Positions 54,600-64,000 of a stretch of 64,000 bases of DNA are shown piece after piece. The first letter of the stretch is position 1; the number at the start of each line of letters is the position of its first letter. The stretch is from Zea mays (Eukaryota; Streptophyta; Magnoliopsida; Poales; Poaceae): positions 190,395,439 through 190,459,438 of the forward strand of contig NC_050100.1 of NCBI RefSeq assembly GCF_902167145.1, written 5' to 3'. Made by a program: the position numbers and the translations under genes. Under the pieces are notes generated by a model. That model was not told where the DNA came from and ran no database searches. It saw nothing but the letters and a program-made list of their open reading frames with translations.

Positions 54600-57500
54600 T
54601 CAATCCTCTTTAAGCACTATCTCTGCAGCTTCATCCAATAGTTGGTTGACAACCTTGTCCATAATGGCTTCGGCCATTTTTCTAATTTCCTCGTCCCCCT
54701 TTGGGTGGGGGCCCGGAGATGCCTCAGCAGGTTCTGAGGAAAGAAAAGATACGGCTATATTACTATTACAAACCGCGAACAGAGACTGGAATTAAAAATT
54801 ACAGCATGATAAAAACCACTAATTAATACCTATTTGCCCTTCGGGCTCTGTACTTTTCTCGGCAGCTTCCGCTACTTTTCTAGCATCGTGGATGCCTTTT
54901 TCACTCCTCTGAATAATTTCTTGCGCCAATTCTCGGCTGCCGTTATCCCAGATATCAGTGAAGAATTTCCCACCGACCATGCTTGCTTCGGGTGAGGGGT
55001 CTTTAATGTCTTCAGAGGACAAGGTAGCTTCGGACTGCGCTAAAGATTTTACATGCTCGCAGCCTTTCCTCTCCAAAACAGCAGCAATCCCACTAGCACC
55101 CGAAAAAGCGCAGATGTTACCACGGCTATTCAGGATTTCCTCGAAGGCCTCTGCTTCGTGACTGATCCATTCCATTGGACCTTCAGGATTGCCTCTTGAA
55201 AAATTCTCTTCACTAGAGAATGCGCCAACGCTGGCGAAGCTAGATTTTATCTTTTTGACGCACTCTATGGATTTAACATAGCATTTTCTCTGGGATGCAC
55301 GAAGCTCTTTAACACTTATCTCTAAATGATTGGCCAATTGATCACTAAGCTCTCGTTTTGTTTCTTCAAGTATACGCTCTTCTTTAGCTCTAGCTAGCTG
55401 TTTCTGAAGATCTTTAATTTCACGTCTTTGGGCTTCGGCCTGGGCCTTTGAGGCAGCTTCGTCCTTTTTTACCTTGTCTACCAATGTAAGCAGAATTTTA
55501 TCCTTTTCCAGAGCTTCATTTCTCAGTTTAATAACTTCTGATCGTAGGTTGTTGAATGCAATTTCATAGCTCTCGTCTTCGGCATTCTTTTGTGCTCTCA
55601 ATGTGTTGCTTAGAATTAAACCCTATATGTAAAATAAAAAAAATTGTAAACATCCAATTCTTTTGTGCTCTCAAGGTTGGTATAAGAATAAAAGAATGAG
55701 TTACGAATTATAAAATTTGTAAACATCCAATTCCCATACCTCTAGGCTATTGTACGCAAGACTATCCGCAAGATCCTCCTTCGTCATAGCACATAATCCT
55801 GCTTCGAGCTTCGGAAACCCCATACTTCTAGACATCTCTCGGCAGACGGATAATTCTTTATTGTCTGGGAGGCAGTATAGGAAATCCTCTTCGTCCGTCC
55901 CATTGAACACTAGTGCCCCCTTCGGATATTTCAATTCGTTGGCATAGTGATTAGCTTCAAAAACTTCTTCTTCCGATAACTCTTTCCCCGAAGCATGACG
56001 CACAATATAATCGTATATTTTGGAAGTTTCTTCGGGGACAGCAGTATCAATTTCTTCAACCAAAGTAGGCTCTGACATTTTCATTTCTTCAGTTGCCCTT
56101 GCAATTTTTGCTTCTTCTGCTTCCAAAGGTATTACCTTGGTTGGTTTTGAAGGCCCGGTTTCAACCTCAGTCTGTTGCTTCGGAGCCTTAGCAACGGATA
56201 CTTCAGCAAGCGCCTCAGAAGTTTCAGCAGTCTTCTTTGGGGTTGTGCTTGGAAGTTTAATTGTTTCCAAAACATCTAACACATTAACCATTCTTTTTCT
56301 TTTTGGGGTCACTGTTGGCCCCTTTTTTATTTTTGCTGCTTCAATTTCTTCTGAAGGACTTAAAATTTCTGATATTTTCGCTCCCTCAGTTAATGCTTTT
56401 GCTTCTTCCATCTTTTCTGTCGATGGCGCTTCGGCCAGCTCTTTGCTTTCTGATAACAGAGTCTTTGGTTCCTCCAATTCTTTTGTTGTTGGCACTTCGG
56501 CCAGCTCTTTGGCTCCTGGCAGCGGAGTTGATTCCTTAGCTTCGGGGGCCGAAGACGTTTCACTGCCGAATTCAGGCACTGTGGCTAGTTCAATGTAACG
56601 TGGCCGGTGTGTGAGAACTTTCACCCTTTTTCTCTTCGGCGCTGGCTCGCTAGGAGCAGCTGAAGCAGTTTCTTTCGCAGAAGCCGTACCTTTCCTTTTC
56701 TGCCCCCGCACTGGATAATGGTAGTCGGGGTACACGAACCCAATTGCATCAAAAACTCGGTTCAGTCTTTTCTTTCTTCGTCCTCCGAAGGCTGCTGACA
56801 ATGCAGTATCTTCGGTCTTCGAATATATCCCAAGCAATTCATCACTTACAGTCTCAATGCTCTTTAACCAATCATCATCTGGTTCAACGAACTTATCTCC
56901 ATACTTGAATGTATACTTCAGCCTGCCTAGCCCACCTTCGTCAGTTTCTTTAACAGTTTCTTTCGGCATTTCCCAATTATCTGCAAGAGGCCATACTCTG
57001 AAGGCAATGTGTTCTTGTATTAAATCCCTTGTCCCAATAAAAGAGCAGACTACGCCGAAGACCCGTTGGCACTCTTTGGCTGCTTCATCCATTTCTACCT
57101 TCGGTTTCCGGAGTCCGAAGCGCTGCCAAATGGGGCACATGATGACATCCTTAATATCCTCTCGAACCTTCAAATCATTTTTTACATAGAACCATTCTTT
57201 CATCCATTCTCCGGGCCATCTCTTACGAAAGGTGGGCACGAGACACCTTGATCCAGAGCGAGCGCCGAAGCTGTAGCAACCAAAGTTGTTATGATATTGC
57301 TCTTTACCCCAGGGTTTCGTTTCATATAACAATTCATGTATATTGCAAAAGCTTTTCGCACTTGGCTCTAGACCCTGACTCTTCACAGCCCAGACGAAGA
57401 TTCTCATTCTTATTATTGCTTCAAAGATAAGTTGATGAAGGTAAACCTGATATATTTTCAGAACTTCTACCACGAATCTGCTTAGAGGGAATCGTAGCCC

Positions 57501-57872
57501 AGCTTTTAAAAAGCTTTGGAAGATAACGACTTCATCATCTTCGGGAGTCGGCACAGTTCTTTCTCCGGCATCTGCTCTCACAATGGACATATCTCGAAAG
57601 TATCTCCCCTTCATGTTTTCAAGGTGACTTTGCCCAATAGTTGATTTTCCGAAGACTGAATGGCTTGGTCGCCATGGCCGATCTTCGGAATCTTCACCCC
57701 CACTGTCTGCATCGTAACTGTCACTATCACCAGTATCTTCAGATAAACCTTCTAAAATCTCCCTTGTAATCTTCTCCGTATTCGTCTTTGCCATTGACTC
57801 AAGAAAACCCAGATGCATTTCTTCAGAAAGGCTCAGCTTCATTTCAGCAACAACTTTCTTCTTCTCAGACAT
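54600..57872 (-). CDS. Antisense accessory gene of Zeon-like element, three exons, 1,019 aa
   Basis: Exons 57872-55740, 55622-54830 and 54733-54600 on the strand opposite to gag. Both introns (117 and 96 bp) have GT donors and AG acceptors and keep the frame exactly, giving 1,019 residues ending in TGA. A TATAAATA lies 133 bp upstream. Exon 1 (711 codons) has an acidic start and a central region (PTPEDDEVVIFQSFLKAGLR to EVLKIYQVYLHQL) resembling the putative gypsy-type transposon domain found in grass element proteins (Pfam Transposase_28). Lys/Glu-rich repeats and basic clusters (PKRKRVKV, PKRKRMVNV) suggest nuclear entry. Exon 2 is mostly coiled coil (about 720-840). Exon 3 is a short helix-rich tail. 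No lesion was found. Comparable accessory genes are reported from Grande. Molecular role unknown. Confidence 0.82.
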
Positions 57873-58004
57873 TCCTTCGGAATTCTTGCCTCTCGCTTCC
57901 GAAGCTTAAAACTAGGGAGGCAACCAAATATTTGTAGGCAAAAAACTATTTGAGCAGGTAAAACAGATGGCAAGAGAGCGTGCCAAATAAATTGTGGCGA
58001 GCCC

Positions 58005-58012
58005 TATTTATA
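58005..58012 (-). promoter_or_regulatory. TATA box of the antisense accessory gene
   Basis: TATAAATA on the minus strand, 133 bp before the ATG at 57872, and outside the LTR (which starts at 58168). It supports transcription of the antisense gene from its own promoter. Confidence 0.7.
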
Positions 58013-58167
58013 CACCCATTATGTCGGGGACTGGAGGGTCCCACTTGTCGATGACTGTTGCTATTCTAGCAAAGGGAAGGTGTTTTTTCGGACCTTCGGC
58101 TCATAGCCTTCGTCCATTTCACAATCTGAATTTATCATTCTGACAAATTAATATTGCGAGGGGCTAC

Positions 58168-58825
58168 TGTTGGGGGCCTTCGGCTTCCGAAGGTCCTCAA
58201 AAAACATGATTTAATAATGTTTCTGGAGTAAAGTACATTAACAGGTATCTTCGGACTCGGATCAGAGCCACGGTATGAAGAAGCACAAAGAACACGAAGG
58301 TTGGCGCAGAGCCGAAGCTGTGTGTAGAAGAGCTTCGAAGTAACGGCGGAAAGGGAAACCGACTTAAAGATGAAAAACCAGATTAAACCTCAAAGAATTA
58401 TCATAGAGTTATTGATAAATGTAAAGCATTAATGTAATTTTGCATGGGCTGCGACCCGTGCCTATAAATAGGTGAACAGTATTCCCGTACTATTCACGCG
58501 GACTGGGCATTCACTTTTGCGTCACGCTTGTACTCTTTTCCTTCAAACCGAAGGTATACTTGTAATTTATTCTTGTTCAAATAAGTAATAAAAATAAGAA
58601 ATAGATTAATAATAATGTTTACAATAATTGTGTCGTTTTCTATATTTTGTTTGAATGTTCTTCATTTTCTATCATGATCGTGAAGGTATGACCTTCATGA
58701 CCTTCGTCCTAAATTCACTATGTCCGAAAGGAAATAATGATTTGAAGGACGAAGGGCCTTTTGATATTTAACATTTTGTGTTGCCTTGTTCTTGATTCAT
58801 AGTATTTGAGAACAAGTCCCCAACA
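58168..58825 (+). repeat. 3' LTR of Zeon-like element (658 bp)
   Basis: Differs from the 5' LTR by five A/G substitutions and a GG deletion (GTAAAGCATTAA). Preceded by GCGAGGGGCTAC, the probable PPT. Followed by TSD GGTAC. Confidence 0.95.
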
Positions 58826-58851
58826 GGTACCCCTAATTATGGTCCCCGACA

Positions 58852-60686
58852 GTAGCCCCCGAGCCTCGAAGGGAATGTTAATACTCGCTTGGAGGCTTTT
58901 GTCGCACTTTTTTGCAAGGGGACCAGCCTTTCTCGGTTGCATTACGTTCCGGTGGGTGCGCGCGAGCGCACCCGCCGGGTGTAGCCCCCGAGGCCTCGGA
59001 GGAGTGGTTTGACTCCTCCGAGGTCTTAATGCCTCGCGCAATGCTTTGGCTGGTCAGGTCGTTCCCTCATGCGAGTTGGCTGTAGCCCGGGTGCACGGTC
59101 GGGTCCCAAGTTCTCGGGCTGGTATGTTGACGCTGTCAACGGTTTGGCCGGAGCCGGGTTTGCGAGAGCAGCCCCCGAGCCTCTGCACAGGGCGAGAGGA
59201 TGGTCAGGGACAGACTCGACTTTTTTACATACGCCCCTGCGTCGCCTTTCCGCAAGGAGGAGGGGGGAAAGCGCCATGTTGCCCTCGGAGGGCGCCGAAC
59301 ATGGTGTCTCCGGTGAGCTGCTGGCGGGTAATCCGAGCGGACGTCTGTGCCCCATTTGCTAGGGGTCGGCTAGAGGCCCAGAGGCGCGCCCAAAAGTACC
59401 TGCGGGTGATCTGCCGGACCCGGTCCCCTGTCGACGGGGTCCGAGGGCTCGATGCCTCCCTCTGATGGGATTCCGTTACAAGATCGTTCCCGCTGGTCTC
59501 GGAAATGTCCTAGGGTACCTCGGGAGCGTAGCCCGAGCCTTGGTTATGTATCGAACGTACCCAGGGTCATCCCTCGCTCTATGTCTGAGGCGGCTGTGAA
59601 CCCTTCGAGGGCCAGCCTTCGAACCCCTGATCAGTAGTGGGCGCGGAGCCCGAGTAGCCTGAGGCGGTCGTTGAAGCCTTCCGAGGGGCCAACCTTCGAA
59701 CCTCTGACCAGTAGTGGGTGTGGAGCCCACGCGCTCTGAGGCAGCTGTTGAACCCCTCCGAGGGGCCAGCCTTTGAACCTCTGATCAGTAGGGAGGCTCG
59801 GAGCCTGGTTCCTTCACGGAGAAGGATCCTTTTCGGGGTATCCCCCTTTCTCGGTCCCTGTTGTAACAGAGAGAAAGAGGAAAAGGATACGAAATTGAAC
59901 GACGCGGCGTACCTTTTTTGACGCGGTCATTATGGCGAAGGGGAAGCGTTGCTTGCTTCTCCTGCCAGAGGCGCCGCCTGTCCCGCCGCGGAGTTAATGC
60001 GACAGGGCGAGCGGTTCGCGGGGCAGCCGTTGCGTGTGCGCGAGCCGTTCGAGGAACGGAACACGGGCGCGTCGTCTCCACGCCGTGAGAGAGGGTTCTC
60101 TCGCTGCCCCCGGATGGGACGTAAGCTTGGCTGACGACGTGACCGTTGCTCCTGCCCGCCTGCCACCGTCATTACTACCGACCCATTTTTGGCCGCATTG
60201 ACCGTCGCGCCAGGCTGGCGCTGCTGGGTCGCGCGTAGGGTTGCCTCGAGTCGCGGTACTGGTCCCGCAGTCGAGGAGGCGTGACAGTGGCGCGGGCGGC
60301 GGTGCAGTTGCTCGCGCGCAGCATCCGGCGCCCCGGTTGCATGACGCGTGGGCCTAGGCTTCCATGCTGGGCGCGTTGGAAGTCGGAGAGGTGCGCCCAC
60401 TTGGCGCGTTTGCATGCCGCCTGCATGGCTGCCTGCCCTTTCACCCGCTGGTCTGGGCGAAAGTGGAGGGACGCTTGTAACCGCTGGACGGTTGCATGCA
60501 CCGCGCGCGGCGGTTTGGCTTCTTCCGCCCTAGGCCGGCTTGCATGACGCGTGGGGCCCAGCCCCCGCGCCGTAGGGGGAGGACCTTGGAGCGTGCTGGA
60601 GAAGACTCAGCCCGTGACGGCTGGGGACGCAAGTAGGGAGAGTCGCCTTTAAAAGGAGGGTGACCCCCTTGAAAGGCGACCATGTC
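58852..60686 (-). other. 3' internal region of Huck-like copy H1
   Basis: Aligns with 62371 to about 63600 in copy H2: GTAGCCCCCGAGCCTCGAAGGGA next to the LTR, then a shared order of motifs. It holds an imperfect tandem repeat of about 77 bp (about 59590-59790; TGAACCCTTCGAGG.CCAGCC) and no coding frame of note. Beyond 60060 the two copies diverge. A plus-strand TTTAAAAG (60648-60655) close to the junction looks like the TATA of an antisense gene whose coding part was displaced by the H2 insertion. Confidence 0.65.
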
Positions 60687-62370
60687 TGTCGGCGTTTCGA
60701 GACAGGGGGGTCCCTAAGCCGACGAGTGAGTGTGCTGCGTGCCCCAGCCCAGATGGGTCGAGCGCGTGGGCGAGCGCGAAGGGGGGAGAGGCGAGGCGGC
60801 CGGAGCCGAGCGTGAGAGAGGTGGAAGTCCCGCGGCCTTCGTGTTCGTCCCGCGCCCAGGTCAGGTGCGCTTGCAGTAGGGGGTTACAAGCGTCCACGCG
60901 GGTGAGGGAAGCGAGCGGCCCCAAGAGAGCGCCTGTCCCGTCCTCGGTCCCGCGCGGCCAACCCCCTCTGAGAAGGCCCTGGTCCTTCCTTTTATAGTCG
61001 TAAGGAGAGGATCCAGGTGTACAATGGGGATGTAGCAGAGTGCTACGTGTCTAGCGGAGGGAGAGCTAGCGCCCTAGGTACATGCCAATGTGGCAGCCGG
61101 AGAGATCTGGGCACCCTGCTGGCGTGATGTCGTGGCTGTCGGAGGTGCGGCGGAGCCTGATGGAGGGACAGCTGTTGGAGCGGTCGAGTCCCTGCTGACG
61201 TTGTCCTGCTTCCGTAAGAGAGCTGGGGGCCGCCGTCGTCATAGAGCTTGTGGAGCGCCATCATTGCCCCTCTGGCGGAGCTGGCCGGATGAGACGCCGG
61301 TCTTGTTCTCCGTGACCCCGGTCGATTCGGGGTGGGATGATGATGGCGCCTCCTGTTGACGTGGCGGTCTGTGCCCCAAGCAGGGCGACGTGGGGGTTCC
61401 TCCGAAGCCGAGGTTGAGTCTGCCTTCTGTTGTCGTGGCCGAGCCCGAGCCGAGGGGTCGGGCGAGGCGGAAGTTGTTTGGCCGAGGCCAGGGCGGAGTC
61501 CGAGCCCTGGGGTCGGGCGAGGCGGAGTTTCGTCGTCTTCCGGGTCTTAGCCCGAGTCCGAGCCCTGGGGTCGGGCGGAGCGGAGTTTCGTCGTCTTCCG
61601 GGTCTTAGCCCGAGTCCGAGCCCTGGGGTCGGGCGGAGCGGAGTTTCGTCGTCTTCCGGGTCTTAGCCCGAGTCCGAGCCCTGGGGTCGGGCGGAGCGGA
61701 GTTCGCCGTCTTCCGGGTCTTAGCCCGAGTCCGAGCCCTAGGGTCGGGCGGAGCGGAGTTCGCCGTCTTCCGGGTCTTAGCCCGAGTCCGAGCCCTGGGG
61801 TCGGGCGGAGCGGAGTTCGCCGTCTTCCGGGTCTTAGCCCGAGTCCGAGCCCTGGGGTCGGGCGGAGCGGAGTTCGCCGTGGCGCCTTTGGCAAGGCTCG
61901 ATTGCCTGACAGACTCACTCTGTCGAGTGGCACTGCAGTCGGAGCGGCGCAGGCGGCGCTGTCCTTCCGTCAGACTGGCCAGTGGAGCGGTGGAGTGACG
62001 GCGGTCACCTCGGCTCTGCCGGGGGCGCGTGTCAGGATAGAGGTGTCAGGCCACCTTTGCGTTAAATGCCCCTGCAATTTGGTCAGTCGGTGTGGCGATT
62101 TAGTCAGGGTTGCTTCTGAGCGAAGCCAAGGCCTTCGGGCGAGCCGGTGATGTGTCCGCCATAAAAAGGGGGGCCTCGGGCGAGACGGAAGTCTCTCGAG
62201 GTCGGCTGCCTTTGGCCGAGGCTAGGCTCGGGTGAAGCGTGATCGAGTCACTCGTGTGGACTGATCCCTGACTTAATCGTGCCCATCAGGCCTTTGCAGC
62301 TTTATGCTGATGGGGGTTACTAGCTGAGAATTAGGCGTCTTGAGGGTACCCCTAATTATGGTCCCCGACA
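60687..62370 (-). repeat. 3' LTR of Huck-like copy H2 (1,684 bp)
   Basis: Ends TGTCGGGGACC (62370) and CGCCGACA (60687) on the minus strand. Minus-strand TATAAAAGGAAGG near 60990-61000. Close to the H1 LTR but with a longer internal array. Confidence 0.9.
61523..61880. repeat. 57-58-bp tandem array in H2 LTR, six copies
   Basis: Units of CGGAGTTTCGTCGTCTTCCG, GGTCTTAGCCCGAGTCCGAG and CCCTGGGGTCGGGCGGAG. The first three units have GTTTCGTCG and the last three GTTCGCCG, so the array grew by local duplication. Repeat-encoded frames of Arg/Pro/Gly/Leu on both strands are not genes. Confidence 0.88.
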
Positions 62371-63804
62371 GTAGCCCCCGAGCCTCGAAGGGAGTGTTAG
62401 CACTCGCTTGGAGGCTTTTGTCGCACTTTTTTGCAAGGGGACCAGCCTTTCTCGGTTGCATTTCGTTCCGGTGGGTGCGCGCGAGCGCACCCGCCGGGTG
62501 TAGCCCCCGAGGCCTCGGAGGAGTGGTTACACTCCTTCGAGGTCTTAATACTTCGCTTAACGCTTCGGCTGGTCTGGTCGTTCCCTCATGCGAACTGGCC
62601 GTAGCCCGGGTGCACGGTCGGGGCCCAAGCTCTCGGGCTGGTATGTTGACGCTGTCAACGATTTGGCCGGAGCCGGTTTTTGCGAGAGCAGCCCCCGAGC
62701 CTCTGCACAGGGCGAGAGGACGATCAGGGACAGACTCGGCTTTTTACATACGCCCCTACGTCGCCTTTCCGCAAGGAGGAGGGGGGAGTGCGCCATGTTA
62801 CCCTCGATGGGCACCGAACATGGTGTCTCCGGTGAGCTGCAAGCGGGTAATCCGAGTGGACGTCCGTGCCCCGTTCGTTGGGGGTCGGCTAGGGGCCCAG
62901 AGGCACGCCCAAAAGTACCTGCGGGTGATTTGCCGGACCCGGTCCCCTGGCGACGGGGTCCGAGGGCTCGATGCCTCCCTCCGATGGGATTCCGTTACAA
63001 GATCGTTCCCGCTGGTCTCGGAAATGTCCTAGGGTACCTCGGGAGCACAGCCCGAGCCTCGGTTATGTATCGAACGTACCCCTGGTCATCCCTCGCTCGG
63101 TGTCTGAGGCGACTGTGAACCCTTCGGGGGCCAGCCTTCGAACCCCTGATCAGTAATGGGCGCGGAGCCCGAGTAGCCTGAGGCGGCCATGGAGCCCTTC
63201 GGGGGGCTGGCCTTCGAACCCCTGACCAGTAGTGGGTGTCGGGCCCACGCGATCTGAGGCGACTGTTGAACCCTCGGGGGGCCAGCCTTCGAACCCCTGA
63301 TCAGTAGTGGGGGGCTCGGAGCCCGGTTCCTTCGCGGAGAAGGATCCCTTTCGGGGTTTCCCCTTTTCCCGGTCCCTGTTGCAAGAGATAGAGAAAGAGG
63401 AAAACGGAAAAGGATACGAAGTCGGACGACGTAGCGTACCTTTTCTGAAGCGGTTATTACGGCGAAGGTGAAGCGTCGCGCGCTCCTCCTGCCAGAAGCG
63501 CCGCGTGTCCTGTCGCGGAGTTAATGCGACGGGGCGAGTGGTCGGCGGGGCGGCCGTTACGCGTGTGCGAGCCGTTTCGAGGAACGGCTGCGCCGCTTCG
63601 CGTTTTTCGAATCCTGCGTCCGGCCCAGGCGGCGTGCTAGAAACGGTTTCGCCCTGGCCTTCATATACTTGAGAGGGGGCCCAGTGACGGTTCTTCACTC
63701 TGCTCCCTTCTTTTCCCTTCAGGTTTTCGCCACCCGGGAAACTTTAGCCGGAGGAGAGAGAAACCGCCTTCCCTGCCCCCCGCGCCGCCATCTTCTCCAT
63801 CTTG
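62371..63804 (-). other. 3' internal region of H2, also 5' region of the antisense gene
   Basis: Non-coding in the element's sense. About 63110-63310 has the same 77-bp-type imperfect repeats as H1. A plus-strand CATATACTTGAGAG (63663-63676) and a CTTCAG acceptor-like site (63717-63722) precede the antisense ATG, so a promoter and leader for that gene are likely here. Confidence 0.55.
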
Positions 63805-64000
63805 ATGATGGCGGACCGAGTGACCATAATCCCCCCGCGCGATCCGTGGCCCTTCTCCACGGTGACGGCGAGTGATCTGGAGGAGCTGGTCGGCGAAGGT
63901 TTGCTCCGCCCCCTCACCGACAAGCAGCGGCCAGAGTGGATTCCTCCCGTGGGCGGAGCCGCTCCGTCCCCACCGCCGGGGTATGTTGTGAGCTTCGTCT
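63805..64000 (+). CDS. Antisense accessory gene of Huck-like copy H2, first 65 codons (partial)
   Basis: Opens MMADRVTIIPPRDPWPFSTV and is open to the window edge. Two ATGs in a row (63805 and 63808); the second fits the usual MADRV start. The frame reads LEELVGEGLLRPL and WIPPVGG before the edge, as in grass proteins of the putative gypsy-type transposon domain class. It is on the strand opposite to the host element, as is the antisense gene of the Zeon-like element. Function unknown; only the N-terminus is visible. Confidence 0.65.
   Translation, partial: MMADRVTIIPPRDPWPFSTVTASDLEELVGEGLLRPLTDKQRPEWIPPVGGAAPSPPPGYVVSFV

Larger units (their letters stand above)
51328..58825 (+). mobile_element. 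Zeon-like Tat-lineage element, complete, without pol
   Basis: LTRs 51328-51987 and 58168-58825, PBS TTGGCGCCCACC, gag, tandem repeats, an antisense gene, a PPT, and a perfect TSD GGTAC (51323-51327 and 58826-58830). Total 7,498 bp, close in size and plan to maize Zeon-1, which also has gag but no pol. The LTRs differ at about five positions plus 2 bp by eye, so the insertion is young. Movement would depend on proteins from a related autonomous element such as Cinful. Confidence 0.93.
49730..60686 (-). mobile_element. Huck-like Ty3/gypsy copy H1: 3' LTR and 3' internal part, interrupted
   Basis: On the minus strand the LTR runs 58851-58826, then 51327-49730 after the Zeon-like insertion, and is preceded by 3' internal sequence (60686-58852). 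The LTR starts TGTCGGGGACC and ends CGCCGACA. No PBS follows at 49729, so this is the 3' LTR. The internal part is cut at 60686/60687 by a second copy of the same family. The body and 5' LTR would lie to the right of the window. The family assignment to Huck rests on recognition of the LTR. Confidence 0.8.
60687..64000 (-). mobile_element. Huck-like Ty3/gypsy copy H2: 3' LTR and 3' internal part (continues right)
   Basis: 3' LTR 62370-60687 on the minus strand, followed to the right by internal sequence and the start of an antisense gene. It sits in the internal region of H1; the bases ATGTC (60682-60686) are the candidate TSD, whose partner is outside the window. Same family as H1. Confidence 0.82.

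Noticed and set aside
56020..56598. 192-codon Ser/Ala-rich plus-strand ORF within the Zeon-like element
   Set aside because: It is the antisense shadow of the Lys/Glu/Ala-rich part of the spliced minus-strand gene.
61430..61933. Repetitive Arg/Pro/Gly ORFs on both strands in the Huck-like LTR
   Set aside because: Produced by tandem units without stop codons; copy number varies between the LTRs, unlike a coding gene.

Overview
This window is maize (Zea mays) or a very close relative. The repeats are the nested LTR retrotransposons typical of that genome: Sireviruses of the Opie/Ji/Giepum group whose LTRs carry CACCGGAC..GTCCGGTG palindromes, a Zeon-like Tat element, Huck-like LTRs and a Tekay/Del-type chromovirus. 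The only ordinary host gene is a GC-rich two-exon grass ammonia-lyase with His123. Family names come from recognition of sequence, not from a database search.

Layout. (1) 1-6785, minus: a Ty3/gypsy element A with its 5' LTR (4132-6785), PBS, an accessory ORF and a fully open gag-pol frame running off the left edge. It sits in the gag of a Sirevirus S1 (6786-8293 plus 21920-23602, minus). (2) The S1 5' LTR is split at 8293 by a complete Ty3/gypsy chromovirus B (8294-21914, plus), with LTRs of about 4 kb and a CCGGA target duplication. (3) S1 itself sits in the transposase gene of a Mutator-like element (MULE). The MULE carries a FAR1-type transposase (23603-25965, plus) and a convergent many-exon ULP1/C48 protease-like gene (26755-30974, minus), matching the Kaonashi/ULP class of MULEs. 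A second Sirevirus S2 (31169-40249, minus, Opie-like) is inserted in the MULE with TSD TAAAC. (4) 41240-45373 is low-copy intergenic DNA with a hAT-type element (41843-42681, perfect 8-bp TSD). (5) 45374-48444, minus: intact phenylalanine/tyrosine ammonia-lyase gene with TATA box and MYB AC elements upstream, followed by a Tourist-like MITE (49460-49625). (6) 49730-64000: a Huck-like LTR (minus) split by a complete Zeon-like element (51328-58825), then 3'-internal sequence of the same Huck-like copy, then a second Huck-like copy (60687 to the right edge) inserted in it.

How the parts work together. Almost everything is retrotransposition machinery at different stages of decay. Gypsy A is open throughout what is visible. 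Gypsy B has one stop between gag and pol and an Asp-to-Val change at the second integrase catalytic position. S2 is broken in at least six places. The Zeon-like element lacks pol but holds an intact antisense gene of three exons with its own TATA box. A related antisense gene begins at the right edge inside the second Huck-like copy. Both gypsy elements carry an extra ORF between PBS and gag. These accessory genes, the MULE-borne ULP gene and the His123 ammonia-lyase are the most informative contents.
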